Part shown: positions 16,127 to 25,505 of the stretch, piece after piece | Layout: each line of letters starts with the position of its first letter | Numbering within the stretch: the stretch's first letter is position 1 | The notes under the pieces: generated by a model | Seen by the model: only the letters and a program-made list of their open reading frames with translations | Database searches by the model: none | Told to the model about the DNA's origin: nothing | Translations under genes and position numbers: made by a program | Assembly (NCBI GenBank): GCA_002439875.1 | Contig: DJQB01000002.1 | Location: forward strand, 62,001 to 126,000 | Direction of reading: 5' to 3' | From: Bacteroidales bacterium UBA6397 | GTDB lineage: Bacteria; Bacteroidota; Bacteroidia; Bacteroidales; UBA932 | Length of the DNA stretch: 64,000 nucleotides

Positions 16127-17290
16127 CTAAAGGGTCCAGCCTGCTGTCCAGTCATCATCGGCCGGGACGGCACCGGCGCCATCCACGGTTCCCACAAAAC
16201 GGGAAGTGAATGTCAGTTTCTGGTTGACCTTGTTTCCGGCTGCCGTGAACAATGCCTCAGTGTAGGAAGGAGTTGTTTTCCCATCATCCTTTACTGTACC
16301 AGAGAGGATGACATTGCTGAACTTCGATTCGCCCTTTACGAAGGAACTGATTGTTGGCTCTGTCTCAAGTGTCAGAGGGCTCGGTTTTCCAGTGACGAGT
16401 GTGTTTGAGAAGCTTGCGTGTGTGCCCGCGCGGAGACGGATTCCTCTTTTGGCCTCGGAACTGTTGTTGCCGATAAGCGTGACGTGGTTCAGGGTCGGAT
16501 TGGAGACCGGAGTCGCTTCGATTGCCTTGCCGTTGTTGTCACATTCGAAAAGACAGTCGCATGACGGATCAGTCTGGTAGGCAACGAGCCATTCACCTTT
16601 TCCGTTCCAGCCCTCTGTCCAGTCGAAACTGTCATCGGTGCAGTCAACGACCACGCAATGATCCACATTCACACTTCCTCCGAAGAATTCGATTCCGTCA
16701 TCAGAACCCTTATAGCACTGGATGTAGGAGATGGAAGTACCGTTTCCGACTCCGTAGAGGGACAGTCCGTTGGCCTCATGCTCTGAGTCGAGGGCGTAGC
16801 CGGAATATTCAATCCTGATGTATTTCAGCGTGCCGGAGTTGTCGTTCTCCACACTTCCACCGTATGGCGCGTTGCCAATCTCTGATGTGTTGCCGGTTCC
16901 GGCGTTGGAATGGGCGCGTCCGCAGATGTGGATTCCTCCCCACGCACCGTTCTCCTTTCTCTCCGCTGTAAGGACAATCGGGCTGTCCTTGGTTCCCACA
17001 GCGTTTATCTTAGCTCCCTGCTCGATAAGGATGTAGTTGATCTCCCCGTTGTCCTTGGCGATGAGTGTCACGCCTTTCTCGATTGTGAGTGTGGCAGGAG
17101 CCTTTACCTGAAGGCTTCCGGTAAGATAGTATGTCTTTCCGGCCCCAAGCTTGAGGTCTGATGTGACATATCCTTTCAGTTCATTGGTTTCAGATTCTTC
17201 ATTCTTGTTGTCCTGATCCTTCTGACAGGCGGTCAATGCCGCTGCGGCGATGATTGCGGCCGCGAATGCTTTAAGATTAATACACTTCAT
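16127..17290 (-). CDS. Lipoprotein with right-handed beta-helix-like repeats, partner of a TonB-dependent receptor
   Basis: The 387-residue protein has a lipoprotein signal (AAALTAC, Cys22) and an acidic linker, then a repetitive strand-rich body (LTIEKGVTLIAKDNGEINYILIEQGAKINAVGTKDSPIVLTAE; LKYIRIEYSGYAL; GTSISYIQCYKGSDDGIEFFGGSVNVDHCVVVDCTDDSFDW). The regular spacing of short V/I-rich strands fits a right-handed parallel beta-helix. It is transcribed 37 bp after a TonB-dependent receptor gene that has a candidate Pho box. A surface ligand-binding or hydrolytic role for the receptor's substrate is plausible, by analogy to SusD next to SusC, but SusD similarity is not seen. No catalytic motif can be named. 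An HxxCVVVDCTDDSFDW patch (Cys and Asp rich) may bind metal (inference). Confidence 0.75.
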   Translation of the reverse strand: MKCINLKAFAAAIIAAAALTACQKDQDNKNEESETNELKGYVTSDLKLGAGKTYYLTGSLQVKAPATLTIEKGVTLIAKDNGEINYILIEQGAKINAVGTKDSPIVLTAERKENGAWGGIHICGRAHSNAGTGNTSEIGNAPYGGSVENDNSGTLKYIRIEYSGYALDSEHEANGLSLYGVGNGTSISYIQCYKGSDDGIEFFGGSVNVDHCVVVDCTDDSFDWTEGWNGKGEWLVAYQTDPSCDCLFECDNNGKAIEATPVSNPTLNHVTLIGNNSSEAKRGIRLRAGTHASFSNTLVTGKPSPLTLETEPTISSFVKGESKFSNVILSGTVKDDGKTTPSYTEALFTAAGNKVNQKLTFTSRFVGTVDGAGAVPADDDWTAGWTL

Positions 17291-17327
17291 ATAGCTTAAT
17301 GATTAAGGTAATGATATTCAATGATGT

Positions 17328-20135
17328 CTAAAAATTGTAGGTGATTCCGAGGTCTGCGCCAGTTCCGAGTCTCCAGCCTTCTGCGTCCACTGTGCGGCCT
17401 GCGGCTGGAATCTCCTGTGTGAACCTCACTGACGAGTTCAGCAGGTTCTTGAGCCCCAATCTTACAGTAAGATTCTGGTTGATCTTGCAGGTCCCGGAGA
17501 AGTCAAGGCTATGGAACGGCATCTGCTTCTCGTCTCCAAGGCCGAGGATTCCGACCGCGTGGATTCTCGGCCCCTGTACGCTGTAGATCAGGGCGAGGCC
17601 AAGCGTCTTGCCATCCCGGAGCTCAGGAGTGTAGCTTATGTCAGCGTTGAAAAGGTATGGTGAGGCACCCTGGAGCGTTCTCTCCTTGTTGGTGTAGGCA
17701 CCGCTTTCGGGAAGTTTCACGTTAGTGAATATGTAGGACGCGTTGCCGCTGATTGTCAGGCCGCTGATGATTTCCTTGCGGAACTCGGCCTCGATTCCAG
17801 CCGCCAACCCGTTTTCCGCATTCTGGAAAGTCTGCTCCAAAGCTCCACCGGAGAGTCTCTGAGTGCGCTCTATAGGATGATCAAGGTACTTGAAGTAACC
17901 TGTCACGGTGAACATGTCGTTGGATTTGTCCGCGAAGAATTCGTACTTCAGGTCAACATTCCAGTTGTAACCGTTTTCCAAAGCCTCATTGCCTCGCAGT
18001 TGGGTTCCACCGAAGCTCTCCTGATAGAGGAAAGGCGCCATCTCGATGAACGACGGGCGGGTGATTGTTCTGGAAAGGGCTAATCTTAAGGCTGACCGGG
18101 CGCTCACTGAATATTTCAGATTCACAGCCGGGAACAGGTCGAAAGCCTTCAGGTTACGCTTTCTGTCCTCCACATCATCGTTATACCTGACTCCCTGGTC
18201 AGAGGCCTCGGCCCTCAGTCCGGTGTTAAGAAACCATCTCTCTCCAAACTTGAGATCAGCCTCGGCAAAGGCGGCCATGATTCTGTTTGAGGCGTCATAA
18301 CTGTCGCGCTTGTGACGTTTCCTGTCGATTCCGACGAGTCCGGACTCTATGTTGGCGTCGTTCAGGAATTGATCCATGTCTCCGATGTCACTGATGGCAC
18401 CGGTGAGTTTTTTCATGTTGTAATAGAAGCGGGTTGTACTGAAATCCCGGCTCTTGTCCTTGGCGCTGAGTCCGAATCGAACCTTCTTGTCCTCGTCAAT
18501 GGCGTGTGAGACCCTTACATCCGCGACGACTTCATCCTCCGAGAGTTTGCCGAAATATCTTTGCGTCTCCTGCTGGTTCAGGTTGAAGAAACTGAGTGTC
18601 CCGTCGCTTCCTCGGCTGAACATCACCTGCCTTCTGTCAGGCTCGTCGCTGGATGTACCGCTGTACGATACTCCCCAGTCCAGATCCCATTTGCCATCGG
18701 CAAGCGAGTGCCTTCCTGTCAGCTGCAGATTCCTCAGGGCATAGAAATGGCTGACTGAGTTGCTTCCTACAAGATCGTAGGTCTCAAGGTGGTCCAAAAG
18801 GGAGCGTCTCTGGTAACTTGACGTGGCATTTCTGGCGAAGAAGAATGTCAAGCCGATCGAACTTGGCTTCTTGAAGGAATATTCAAGATCCACAAGTGCC
18901 GCCATATCCAGTTTTGAGGTGTATGAGTCATAGACACTTTCCGTTGCCGCAAGCCCTTCGGAACTAGCCTCGTAGGTACGGTAATAGGCATCATTCAATG
19001 TCTCGTTTCCTGAGTGGACGCTGGCGCTGGCGAGCAGCCCGAGCTCTCCGCTGCGGGTCTTCCAGTTTTTCCCGAAGCCCACACCTCCGTCCAAGTCAGG
19101 AAGAGCCGTGCCGTCGTTCACTTGGAAACCAGTGTCGAACAGGGATCTGGTTTTTGAATATTCCTTGAACTCCGAATAATCGGAAACTCCTGCCGCCTTG
19201 CCAAGCTTCGGGGTGATGAACAAGGACTTGCGGTCCATCTGGCTGAAGTCATCGAACAACGTCCCGAACCAGCCTCCCGTGGAGAATGACAGTTTAAGGA
19301 AATCCTCACTTTTCCCTTTGCTTGTGCTGATGTCCACATGCGCTCCGGAGTAGTCCGCGAAAGATCCCGCCTCGTAAACCTTGCTGACAGTGATGTTCTG
19401 GATTGTGGATGACGGGAATATGTCAAGAGGAATCAACTTGTTGTCCGGATTCGGTGATGCTATCGGCAACCCGTTCAAGGTGGTGGAGCTGTAGCGGTCG
19501 CCAAGGCCGCGGACAATCATCTGCCCGGCTTCCGCTATCGAGATTCCGGAGAATTTCGCCACACTTTCCTGGGCGTTGGAAAGGCCTTTGAGGCTCATCT
19601 CCTTTGCTCCCATGTTCTCTATCGCATGCGCGGACATCTGTCTTTCCTTCTGCAGAGCCGAGATGCTCTCAAGACTTTTTCGCGCCATGACGGTGGCGTT
19701 GTCGATCAGCGTGTTGTCAGCCGTGAGCCTTACCGTGACCGTTCCGGTACCGTCCAATCCAGCCCCTGCCGCTTCTTCCGGAAGGGTGACCTTGCCACCT
19801 TTTACCTTAAGTGTTATGGTAACCGGTGAATATCCGATGTAAGAGATCTCAATGGGATAGTCTCCGTCTTTCAGGCTGATTTCGGCTGCTCCTTCCAAGT
19901 CCGTTGTAGCTCCAGTTGTGCTGCCTTTCAGGATCACAGCCGCTCCGATCAAGGTCTCCCCGCTGCTTGCGTCTGTCACAACGAATCTGATTTTCAGGCT
20001 CTTGGATGAGTTTGCGGAGTTGACCACAGAAGTTGTTGCCAGTTCAGGCTTTGTGGTTGCAGCCTTGATGTCGGCCCCGCTTGCCGCGGACAGAATTCCG
20101 GCCGCGATGATGATAGTTAGTCTTGTCTTTGTCAT
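17328..20135 (-). CDS. TonB-dependent outer-membrane receptor with carboxypeptidase-like regulatory domain
   Basis: The 935-residue protein has a signal peptide (about 1-26), a carboxypeptidase D regulatory-like beta-sandwich (about 48-115, FVVTDASSGETLIGAAVILKG, then ISYIGYSPVTITLKV), a TonB plug (about 165-270, with MIVRGLGDRYSSTTLNGLPI and ITVSKVYEAGSFADYSGAHVDI) and a 22-strand-type barrel ending in Phe (DLGITYNF). This is a non-SusC receptor type. The next gene codes for a beta-helix lipoprotein, so the two form an operon. The promoter carries four GTTA(A/C) sites at exact 11-bp steps, ending 10 bp upstream of the -7 box, which is how PhoB-type activators bind. Uptake of phosphate or a phosphorylated compound is therefore the leading guess. 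The start codon lies only 8 bases after the -7 box. Confidence 0.92.
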   Translation of the reverse strand: MTKTRLTIIIAAGILSAASGADIKAATTKPELATTSVVNSANSSKSLKIRFVVTDASSGETLIGAAVILKGSTTGATTDLEGAAEISLKDGDYPIEISYIGYSPVTITLKVKGGKVTLPEEAAGAGLDGTGTVTVRLTADNTLIDNATVMARKSLESISALQKERQMSAHAIENMGAKEMSLKGLSNAQESVAKFSGISIAEAGQMIVRGLGDRYSSTTLNGLPIASPNPDNKLIPLDIFPSSTIQNITVSKVYEAGSFADYSGAHVDISTSKGKSEDFLKLSFSTGGWFGTLFDDFSQMDRKSLFITPKLGKAAGVSDYSEFKEYSKTRSLFDTGFQVNDGTALPDLDGGVGFGKNWKTRSGELGLLASASVHSGNETLNDAYYRTYEASSEGLAATESVYDSYTSKLDMAALVDLEYSFKKPSSIGLTFFFARNATSSYQRRSLLDHLETYDLVGSNSVSHFYALRNLQLTGRHSLADGKWDLDWGVSYSGTSSDEPDRRQVMFSRGSDGTLSFFNLNQQETQRYFGKLSEDEVVADVRVSHAIDEDKKVRFGLSAKDKSRDFSTTRFYYNMKKLTGAISDIGDMDQFLNDANIESGLVGIDRKRHKRDSYDASNRIMAAFAEADLKFGERWFLNTGLRAEASDQGVRYNDDVEDRKRNLKAFDLFPAVNLKYSVSARSALRLALSRTITRPSFIEMAPFLYQESFGGTQLRGNEALENGYNWNVDLKYEFFADKSNDMFTVTGYFKYLDHPIERTQRLSGGALEQTFQNAENGLAAGIEAEFRKEIISGLTISGNASYIFTNVKLPESGAYTNKERTLQGASPYLFNADISYTPELRDGKTLGLALIYSVQGPRIHAVGILGLGDEKQMPFHSLDFSGTCKINQNLTVRLGLKNLLNSSVRFTQEIPAAGRTVDAEGWRLGTGADLGITYNF

Positions 20136-20143
20136 ATCGTTGG

Positions 20144-20199
20144 CAAAATTAGCCCTCCTATGTTAAGGCTTCGTTACAGTCGCGTTACAAATCTGTTAA
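20144..20199 (-). promoter_or_regulatory. Candidate Pho-box promoter of the TonB-dependent receptor operon
   Basis: On the minus strand TAATTTTG (20144-20151) fits the -7 element. No -33 TTTG is present. Instead four half-sites recur every 11 bp on the plus strand: GTTAA (20162-20166), GTTAC (20173-20177), GTTAC (20184-20188) and GTTAA (20195-20199). On the minus strand these read TTAAC, GTAAC, GTAAC and TTAAC. The 11-bp step and the TTAACA/TGTAAC half-site match the way PhoB/PhoP-family regulators bind, with the array in place of the -33 box. Confidence 0.65.
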
Positions 20200-20538
20200 G
20201 ACGGTGTATCCATCCTCCCGATGAGCTGGTGTGCGTCAGCACCCTCCCATCCGTCCAAGTCTTCAACCTTTTTCTGAGCTTATAGCCACCGACCTTCCCG
20301 GACTCTGCCCATCGGTGGCCGCATAGAAAGATTTCGGTCATGTTTCCTGTGTGTTATTTAATATTTGGTTGTTTGAAACCTTTTACTTATCTTGCGGCAT
20401 CACTTGAACGATGCAGGAGGGCGTTTTTGATAATCCATTAACAAAAATCCTTTTGAGAGAGAGGAACTTCAACGATGACTTTGAGGGGGATGGGATGTGG
20501 CTTTTTATAAAACGTGGAGCTTAGTAAAACCAAATTAT
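20200..20538. other. Structured non-coding stretch upstream of susC
   Basis: No gene was seen. A hairpin with exact 8-bp arms, GCCACCGA (20285-20292) and TCGGTGGC (20312-20319), and a smaller GCTG/CAGC hairpin near 20226-20240 are present. No clear TAnnTTTG box could be placed, so this may be a long structured leader of the SusC operon or contain a promoter for an alternative sigma factor. Confidence 0.4.
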
Positions 20539-23500
20539 ATGAGTAAAAAAATCTTTATGGTCTTGGTCTTCCTACTGACAGTGGCGGGACTGTTGTCAGC
20601 CCAGACGAGAACCGTCAAAGGAAATGTCATCTTCTCGGAGGATGGACAGCCGGCGATCGGGGCCTACGTCTCTGTGGAAGGAACCAAAATCGGTAGTATC
20701 ACCGATGTGGACGGCAACTTCCAGATCACAGGAGTGCCTCCAAGCGCAAAATTTGTTGTTGTGACCTACCTTGGCGCCAAGGAGAAAAGGGTCGAGATCT
20801 CTGATGTGATGAAAATTACGGTAGATCCTGATTCTGAGGTTCTTGAGGGGGTAGTGGTGACTGGTATGCAGAAGATGGACAAGCGAATGTTCACCGGATC
20901 CGCCACAAAGATCAGCGCCAATGACGCGAAGCTGGACGGTATGGCCGACATCAGCCGTTCCCTTGAAGGCAGGGTGGCAGGTGTGTCAGTGCAGAACGTG
21001 TCAGGTACCTTCGGCACGGCTCCTAAGATCCGTGTCCGTGGTTCCACATCCATCTATGGCTCCTCAAAACCGTTGTGGGTTGTTGACGGTGTGATTATGG
21101 AGGACGTTGTCGAGGTGAGCGCCGAGGATCTTTCCTCCGGAGACGCCAACACTCTGATTTCTTCCGCCATCGCAGGACTCAACTCCGACGACATCGAGAG
21201 TTTCGACATCCTCAAGGACGGCTCCGCGACCTCAATCTATGGAGCAAGGGCTATGGCCGGCGTCATCGTAGTGACCACCAAAAAAGGTCGTGCCGGACAG
21301 GCGCGCATCACCTACAATGGTGAATATACTATGCGTCTGAAGCCTATGTACAGCACCTTTAACATTATGAACTCTCAGGATCAGATGGGCATATATCAGG
21401 AACTTCAGCAGAAGGGCTGGCTCAACTATGCCAGCACATCAACAGCTTCTGACAGCGGTGTCTATGGCAAGATGTACCAGCTTCTCAGCCAGTACGACCC
21501 TAAGACAGGGCAGTTCGCCTTGCCTAACACTCCGGAGGCTAAGGCTGAATATCTTCGTGCGGCCGAGTACCGCAACACCGACTGGTTCGACCGTCTGTTC
21601 TCTACCGCGGTCCAGCACACGCACTCCGTCAGTATCTCAGGCGGATCCGAGAAGACAAGCTACTATGCGTCAATGAGTATAATGGAGGATCCTGGTTGGA
21701 CGAACCAGAGCAAGGTTCAGCGTTACACGGCTAATATGAACCTCACCTACAAAATCTTCGACAACCTTTCCCTCAATCTCATCAGCAACGCTTCCTACAG
21801 AAAGCAGAGGGCTCCGGGGACCTTGAGTTCTTCGATCAACGCCGTGACCGGCGAGGTGAAAAGGGACTTCGACATAAACCCGTACTCCTACGCACTCAAT
21901 ACTTCCAGGACGCTCGATCCGGATGTGTTCTACACCAGAAACTACGCTCCGTTCAACATCATGTACGAGTTGGACAACAACTATCTGGATCTTGATGTGT
22001 TCAATTTCAGAAATCAGGCTGAATTGAAGTTCACTCCGATCAAGAAATTGGAACTCAGTGCCTTGGCTTCGGTGAAATACTCACAGACCACCCGTGAGCA
22101 CAATGTGCTCGACAACTCCAACCAGGCTTTGGCCTACAGGGAGATGAGTACATCTACCATCAGAAACAACAACCCGTTCCTTTACACCGATCCGGACAAT
22201 CCCTACTCTCTTCCTGAGACAGTGCTTCCTAACGGAGGCATCTTCCAGCGTACGGACAACAAGATGTCAGGTTGGGACTTCCGTGCGACAGCAAGCTACA
22301 ATGATCAGTTCGGCGAGGATCATCTGCTGAATCTTTATGGTGGTATGGAGGTCAACAGCGTGGACCGTCATGCCGTTTGGTTCAGAGGCTGGGGAATGCA
22401 GTATGATATGGGCGAGATCGCCAACTACAACTATCTCGTCTTCAAGAAAGGTTCCGAGGACGGGGCTGATTACTACACTCTCGGCAATTCACGTGAGCGC
22501 AGATCAGCTTTCTTCGGCACGGGAACATATTCATTCAAGGGTAGGTACATCGTTAACGGAACAGTTCGCTATGAAGGATCCAACCGTCTCGGAAAATCCC
22601 GTACCGCAAGGTGGCTTCCGACGTGGAACGTGTCTGGAAGATGGAACGCGCACGATGAGCCATTTATGAAGGGACTTTATCCTTACGTCTCCCACCTTGC
22701 GCTCAAGGCCTCATATTCATTGACTGGAGAGAGCGGTCCGTCCTGGGTCAATAATTCCGAGGTTAAGATCAGCAGCGAGATTCCTTGGAGACCATCTTCA
22801 AGCCTTAAGGAATCAACCCTTTACATTGCCAGCCTCGCGAATGAGGGCCTTACATTCGAGAAGAAGCACGAGTTGAACATCGGCTTTGAGTCCGGCTTTT
22901 TCGACAACAGGATCAATTTCGCGCTTGACTGGTACAAGAGAGACAATTTTGACCTTATCGGTCTGACCAACACTCCGGGAGTCGGCGGAGAGGTGAAGAA
23001 GTACGGTAACATCGCTTCGATGAAATCCAGTGGTGTCGAACTCAGTCTCACCACTACCAACATCAGGACGAAAGATTTCACCTGGTCAACGAATTTCATC
23101 TACTCGCACACGAGGAACGAGGTGACGGATCTCTTGACCTCACAAAGAGTCATCGACCTCATCTCCGGAACCGGCTTCGCACAGGAAGGCTACCCGAACC
23201 ACAGTATCTTCTCGATCCCGTTCAAGGGACTGAACTCGGAAGGTCTCCCTACGTTCCTCAATGAGGACGGAGACATCACGGTCACCGGAATCAACTTCCA
23301 GAACAGCGATCCGGACAAGCTCGGATTCCTTGAATATTCAGGAACATCAGAGCCTACGGATGTCGGCTCCCTCGGCAATACGTTCAGGTTCAAGAGATTC
23401 ACCTTGAATGTGTTTATGACCTACTCTTTCGGCAACGTCATCAGACTTGATCCAGTGTTCAGAAATTCCTACACGGATCTTTCTTCTATGCCTAAGGAGT

Positions 23501-23868
23501 TCAGGAACCGTTGGGTTGTCCCTGGAGACGAGAACATCACCTCTGTTCCTGTCATCGCGAGCCGTTGGCAAAACAAGAAGTATTCCTCTTTGAGTTATGC
23601 CTACAACGCCTACAACTACTCGACAGAGCGTATCGCAAGCGGTGATTTCATCAGAATGAAGGAGTTCTCTCTCTCTTACGAGATGCCGTCAAGGATTGTC
23701 AAGGCATTGAAGATGAACTCTATGTCTCTTAAGCTACAGGCCACGAACCTCTTCCTGATCTACGCTGACAGCAAACTCAACGGTCAGGATCCTGAGTTCT
23801 TCAACACCGGTGGTGTGGCTGTTCCCGTTCCTAAGCAGTTCACTTTGACACTTAAACTCGGACTCTAA
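20539..23868 (+). CDS. SusC/RagA family TonB-linked outer-membrane protein
   Basis: I chose ATG 20539 (MSKKIFMVLVFLLTVAGLLSAQ, a clean signal peptide) rather than an in-frame ATG 42 bases upstream; this gives 1109 residues. Domains in order are signal (1-22), carboxypeptidase D regulatory-like domain (about 25-100, VKGNVIFSEDGQPAIGAYVSVEG), plug (about 105-235, MADISRSLEGRVAGVSVQNVSG and IRVRGSTSIYGSSKPLWVVDGV, then the SusC signature DILKDGSATSIYGARAMAGVIVVTTKKG) and a large barrel ending in a C-terminal strand (FTLTLKLGL). It forms the transport channel of a SusCD complex that imports a large nutrient. The SusD gene follows at 14 bp. The length is typical for SusC. Confidence 0.95.
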   Translation: MSKKIFMVLVFLLTVAGLLSAQTRTVKGNVIFSEDGQPAIGAYVSVEGTKIGSITDVDGNFQITGVPPSAKFVVVTYLGAKEKRVEISDVMKITVDPDSEVLEGVVVTGMQKMDKRMFTGSATKISANDAKLDGMADISRSLEGRVAGVSVQNVSGTFGTAPKIRVRGSTSIYGSSKPLWVVDGVIMEDVVEVSAEDLSSGDANTLISSAIAGLNSDDIESFDILKDGSATSIYGARAMAGVIVVTTKKGRAGQARITYNGEYTMRLKPMYSTFNIMNSQDQMGIYQELQQKGWLNYASTSTASDSGVYGKMYQLLSQYDPKTGQFALPNTPEAKAEYLRAAEYRNTDWFDRLFSTAVQHTHSVSISGGSEKTSYYASMSIMEDPGWTNQSKVQRYTANMNLTYKIFDNLSLNLISNASYRKQRAPGTLSSSINAVTGEVKRDFDINPYSYALNTSRTLDPDVFYTRNYAPFNIMYELDNNYLDLDVFNFRNQAELKFTPIKKLELSALASVKYSQTTREHNVLDNSNQALAYREMSTSTIRNNNPFLYTDPDNPYSLPETVLPNGGIFQRTDNKMSGWDFRATASYNDQFGEDHLLNLYGGMEVNSVDRHAVWFRGWGMQYDMGEIANYNYLVFKKGSEDGADYYTLGNSRERRSAFFGTGTYSFKGRYIVNGTVRYEGSNRLGKSRTARWLPTWNVSGRWNAHDEPFMKGLYPYVSHLALKASYSLTGESGPSWVNNSEVKISSEIPWRPSSSLKESTLYIASLANEGLTFEKKHELNIGFESGFFDNRINFALDWYKRDNFDLIGLTNTPGVGGEVKKYGNIASMKSSGVELSLTTTNIRTKDFTWSTNFIYSHTRNEVTDLLTSQRVIDLISGTGFAQEGYPNHSIFSIPFKGLNSEGLPTFLNEDGDITVTGINFQNSDPDKLGFLEYSGTSEPTDVGSLGNTFRFKRFTLNVFMTYSFGNVIRLDPVFRNSYTDLSSMPKEFRNRWVVPGDENITSVPVIASRWQNKKYSSLSYAYNAYNYSTERIASGDFIRMKEFSLSYEMPSRIVKALKMNSMSLKLQATNLFLIYADSKLNGQDPEFFNTGGVAVPVPKQFTLTLKLGL

Positions 23869-23882
23869 ACACAAGAAAAGTT

Positions 23883-25469
23883 ATGAAAACATTCAAGATA
23901 ACATATATTCTGGCGGCAGCCATCGGTTTGACCGGTCTTTCCGCCTGCGACAAGTTCCTTGACACGACTCCGGACAACAGGGCGACTGTTGATTCAGAGG
24001 AGAAAGTGATCTCGCTTCTCGGATCGGCGTATTCCGAGAACGACCACATCCTCATCGCTGAGTTCTATTCCGACAATGTGGACAACTATGGCATCCAGTA
24101 CACAGGGACCAGCCGTTTCTTTGATTCCATCTATGAGTGGAGCGAGCTGGAGGAGTCCAACAACGAGTCCACGGAGAGAATCTGGGGGTCCTACTATTCC
24201 GCAATCGCTTCGGCCAATCAGGCCATCGTGGCGATTGATGAGCTTGGAGGTCCGGAAACATCAATCGCCTTGAGTCAGGCTCTTGGCGAGGCTTACCTTT
24301 GCCGCGCGTATTCCCACTTCGTTCTTGTGAATATGTTCTGCCTCCAGTACAACAAGCAGACAAGCACCACGGATCTTGGAATACCATATATGACCAAGCC
24401 GGAAACCACCCTCGCCCCTCATTACGATAGGGGGAATGTGGCTGATGTCTATGCCAAGATCGAGGAAGACCTTGAGAAGGGACTCGCACTTGTCGGCGAT
24501 GACAACTACACCGTGCCGAAGTACCATTTCAACAAACTTGCGGCCTACGCTTTCGCCGCCCGCTTCTATCTCTTCTACGAGAAGTACGATCAGGTGATAA
24601 AGTATGCGGACCTTTGCCTTGGCTCCTCTCCGTCCACGATGCTCAGGGACTATGATGTCCTTGCGACAATGCCGAACGGCAGCCCTCAGCAGCAGCCGAC
24701 AACCCTCCATTACGTGGATCCATCAGTCAACGCCAACCTGCTCCTCTTCACGGCGTTCTCCGTGATGGGACAGGCTTTCGGAGCCTACAGTACTGCATCT
24801 ATGTATTCTCACGGAGCATATCTTGCCAAGAACGAGGATTGCCAGGCTACGCAGCCTTGGGGAAATTCCGCTTATAAGGATGCTCCAGCTGTTTATGTCG
24901 GAAGTATGGACAGGGTGATCTTCTGGAGATGCCCAAGAATATTCCAGTACACCGACCCTGTCGCCGGAATTGGTTTCATCAGGACTGTTTACCCTGCGCT
25001 CAGCACAGATGAGTGCCTGCTTAATAGGGCAGAGGCTTATGTTCACCTTGGTGACTACAACAAGGCTTGTGAGGATCTTAACCTTTGGGTGCACAACTGC
25101 AACACAACCAAGTCCGACATGACTCCGGCTTCCATCAAGGCTTTCTATGATGGCGTGGACTACTGGGAGTGGAACAAATCTACTGTCAAGAAGCGCATCA
25201 ATCCGGTTTTCGGAACTGTTGAGGAAGGTTCGCAGGAAGAGGCTATGTACCAATGCATACTTGCCGCCAAGAGGGTTGAGTCCCTTGGTCTTGGACAGCG
25301 CTGGTTCGATGTGAAGCGCTTCGGAATCGAGATTCATAGAAGAAGTATGGATCTGAAGGGTTATCCGGAGAAACTCACCGATTCAATGCCTCTTGATGAC
25401 CCGCGCAGGGCGATACAGCTTCCGGTCAGAGTCATAGCGGCCGGTGTCACTCCGAACCCACGTTCGTAG
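23883..25469 (+). CDS. SusD/RagB family nutrient-binding outer-membrane lipoprotein
   Basis: The 528-residue protein has a lipoprotein signal ending LSAC (Cys22) followed by DKFLDTTPDNRATVDSEEKV, the standard SusD start. The TPR-like helical core shows ALGEAYLCRAYSHFVLVNMFC and KLAAYAFAARFYLFYEKYDQVIKYAD, and the C-terminal part has LNRAEAYVHLGDYNKACEDLNLWV, ESLGLGQRWFDVKRFGIEI and the DDPRRAIQLP ending seen in many SusD proteins. It is the surface lid that binds substrate for the SusC channel encoded 14 bp upstream. It is somewhat diverged from glycan-binding SusD proteins, and no glycoside hydrolase is encoded in this operon, so a protein or peptide substrate is possible given the next gene. 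Confidence 0.94.
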   Translation: MKTFKITYILAAAIGLTGLSACDKFLDTTPDNRATVDSEEKVISLLGSAYSENDHILIAEFYSDNVDNYGIQYTGTSRFFDSIYEWSELEESNNESTERIWGSYYSAIASANQAIVAIDELGGPETSIALSQALGEAYLCRAYSHFVLVNMFCLQYNKQTSTTDLGIPYMTKPETTLAPHYDRGNVADVYAKIEEDLEKGLALVGDDNYTVPKYHFNKLAAYAFAARFYLFYEKYDQVIKYADLCLGSSPSTMLRDYDVLATMPNGSPQQQPTTLHYVDPSVNANLLLFTAFSVMGQAFGAYSTASMYSHGAYLAKNEDCQATQPWGNSAYKDAPAVYVGSMDRVIFWRCPRIFQYTDPVAGIGFIRTVYPALSTDECLLNRAEAYVHLGDYNKACEDLNLWVHNCNTTKSDMTPASIKAFYDGVDYWEWNKSTVKKRINPVFGTVEEGSQEEAMYQCILAAKRVESLGLGQRWFDVKRFGIEIHRRSMDLKGYPEKLTDSMPLDDPRRAIQLPVRVIAAGVTPNPRS

Positions 25470-25505
25470 CCAAACTCCGCCTTTAGTATATTAAAAGATT
25501 TGAAT

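Noticed and set aside
20497..20538. Upstream start for the SusC gene
   Set aside because: The longer form would put charged residues before the signal peptide; ATG 20539 gives a standard one.
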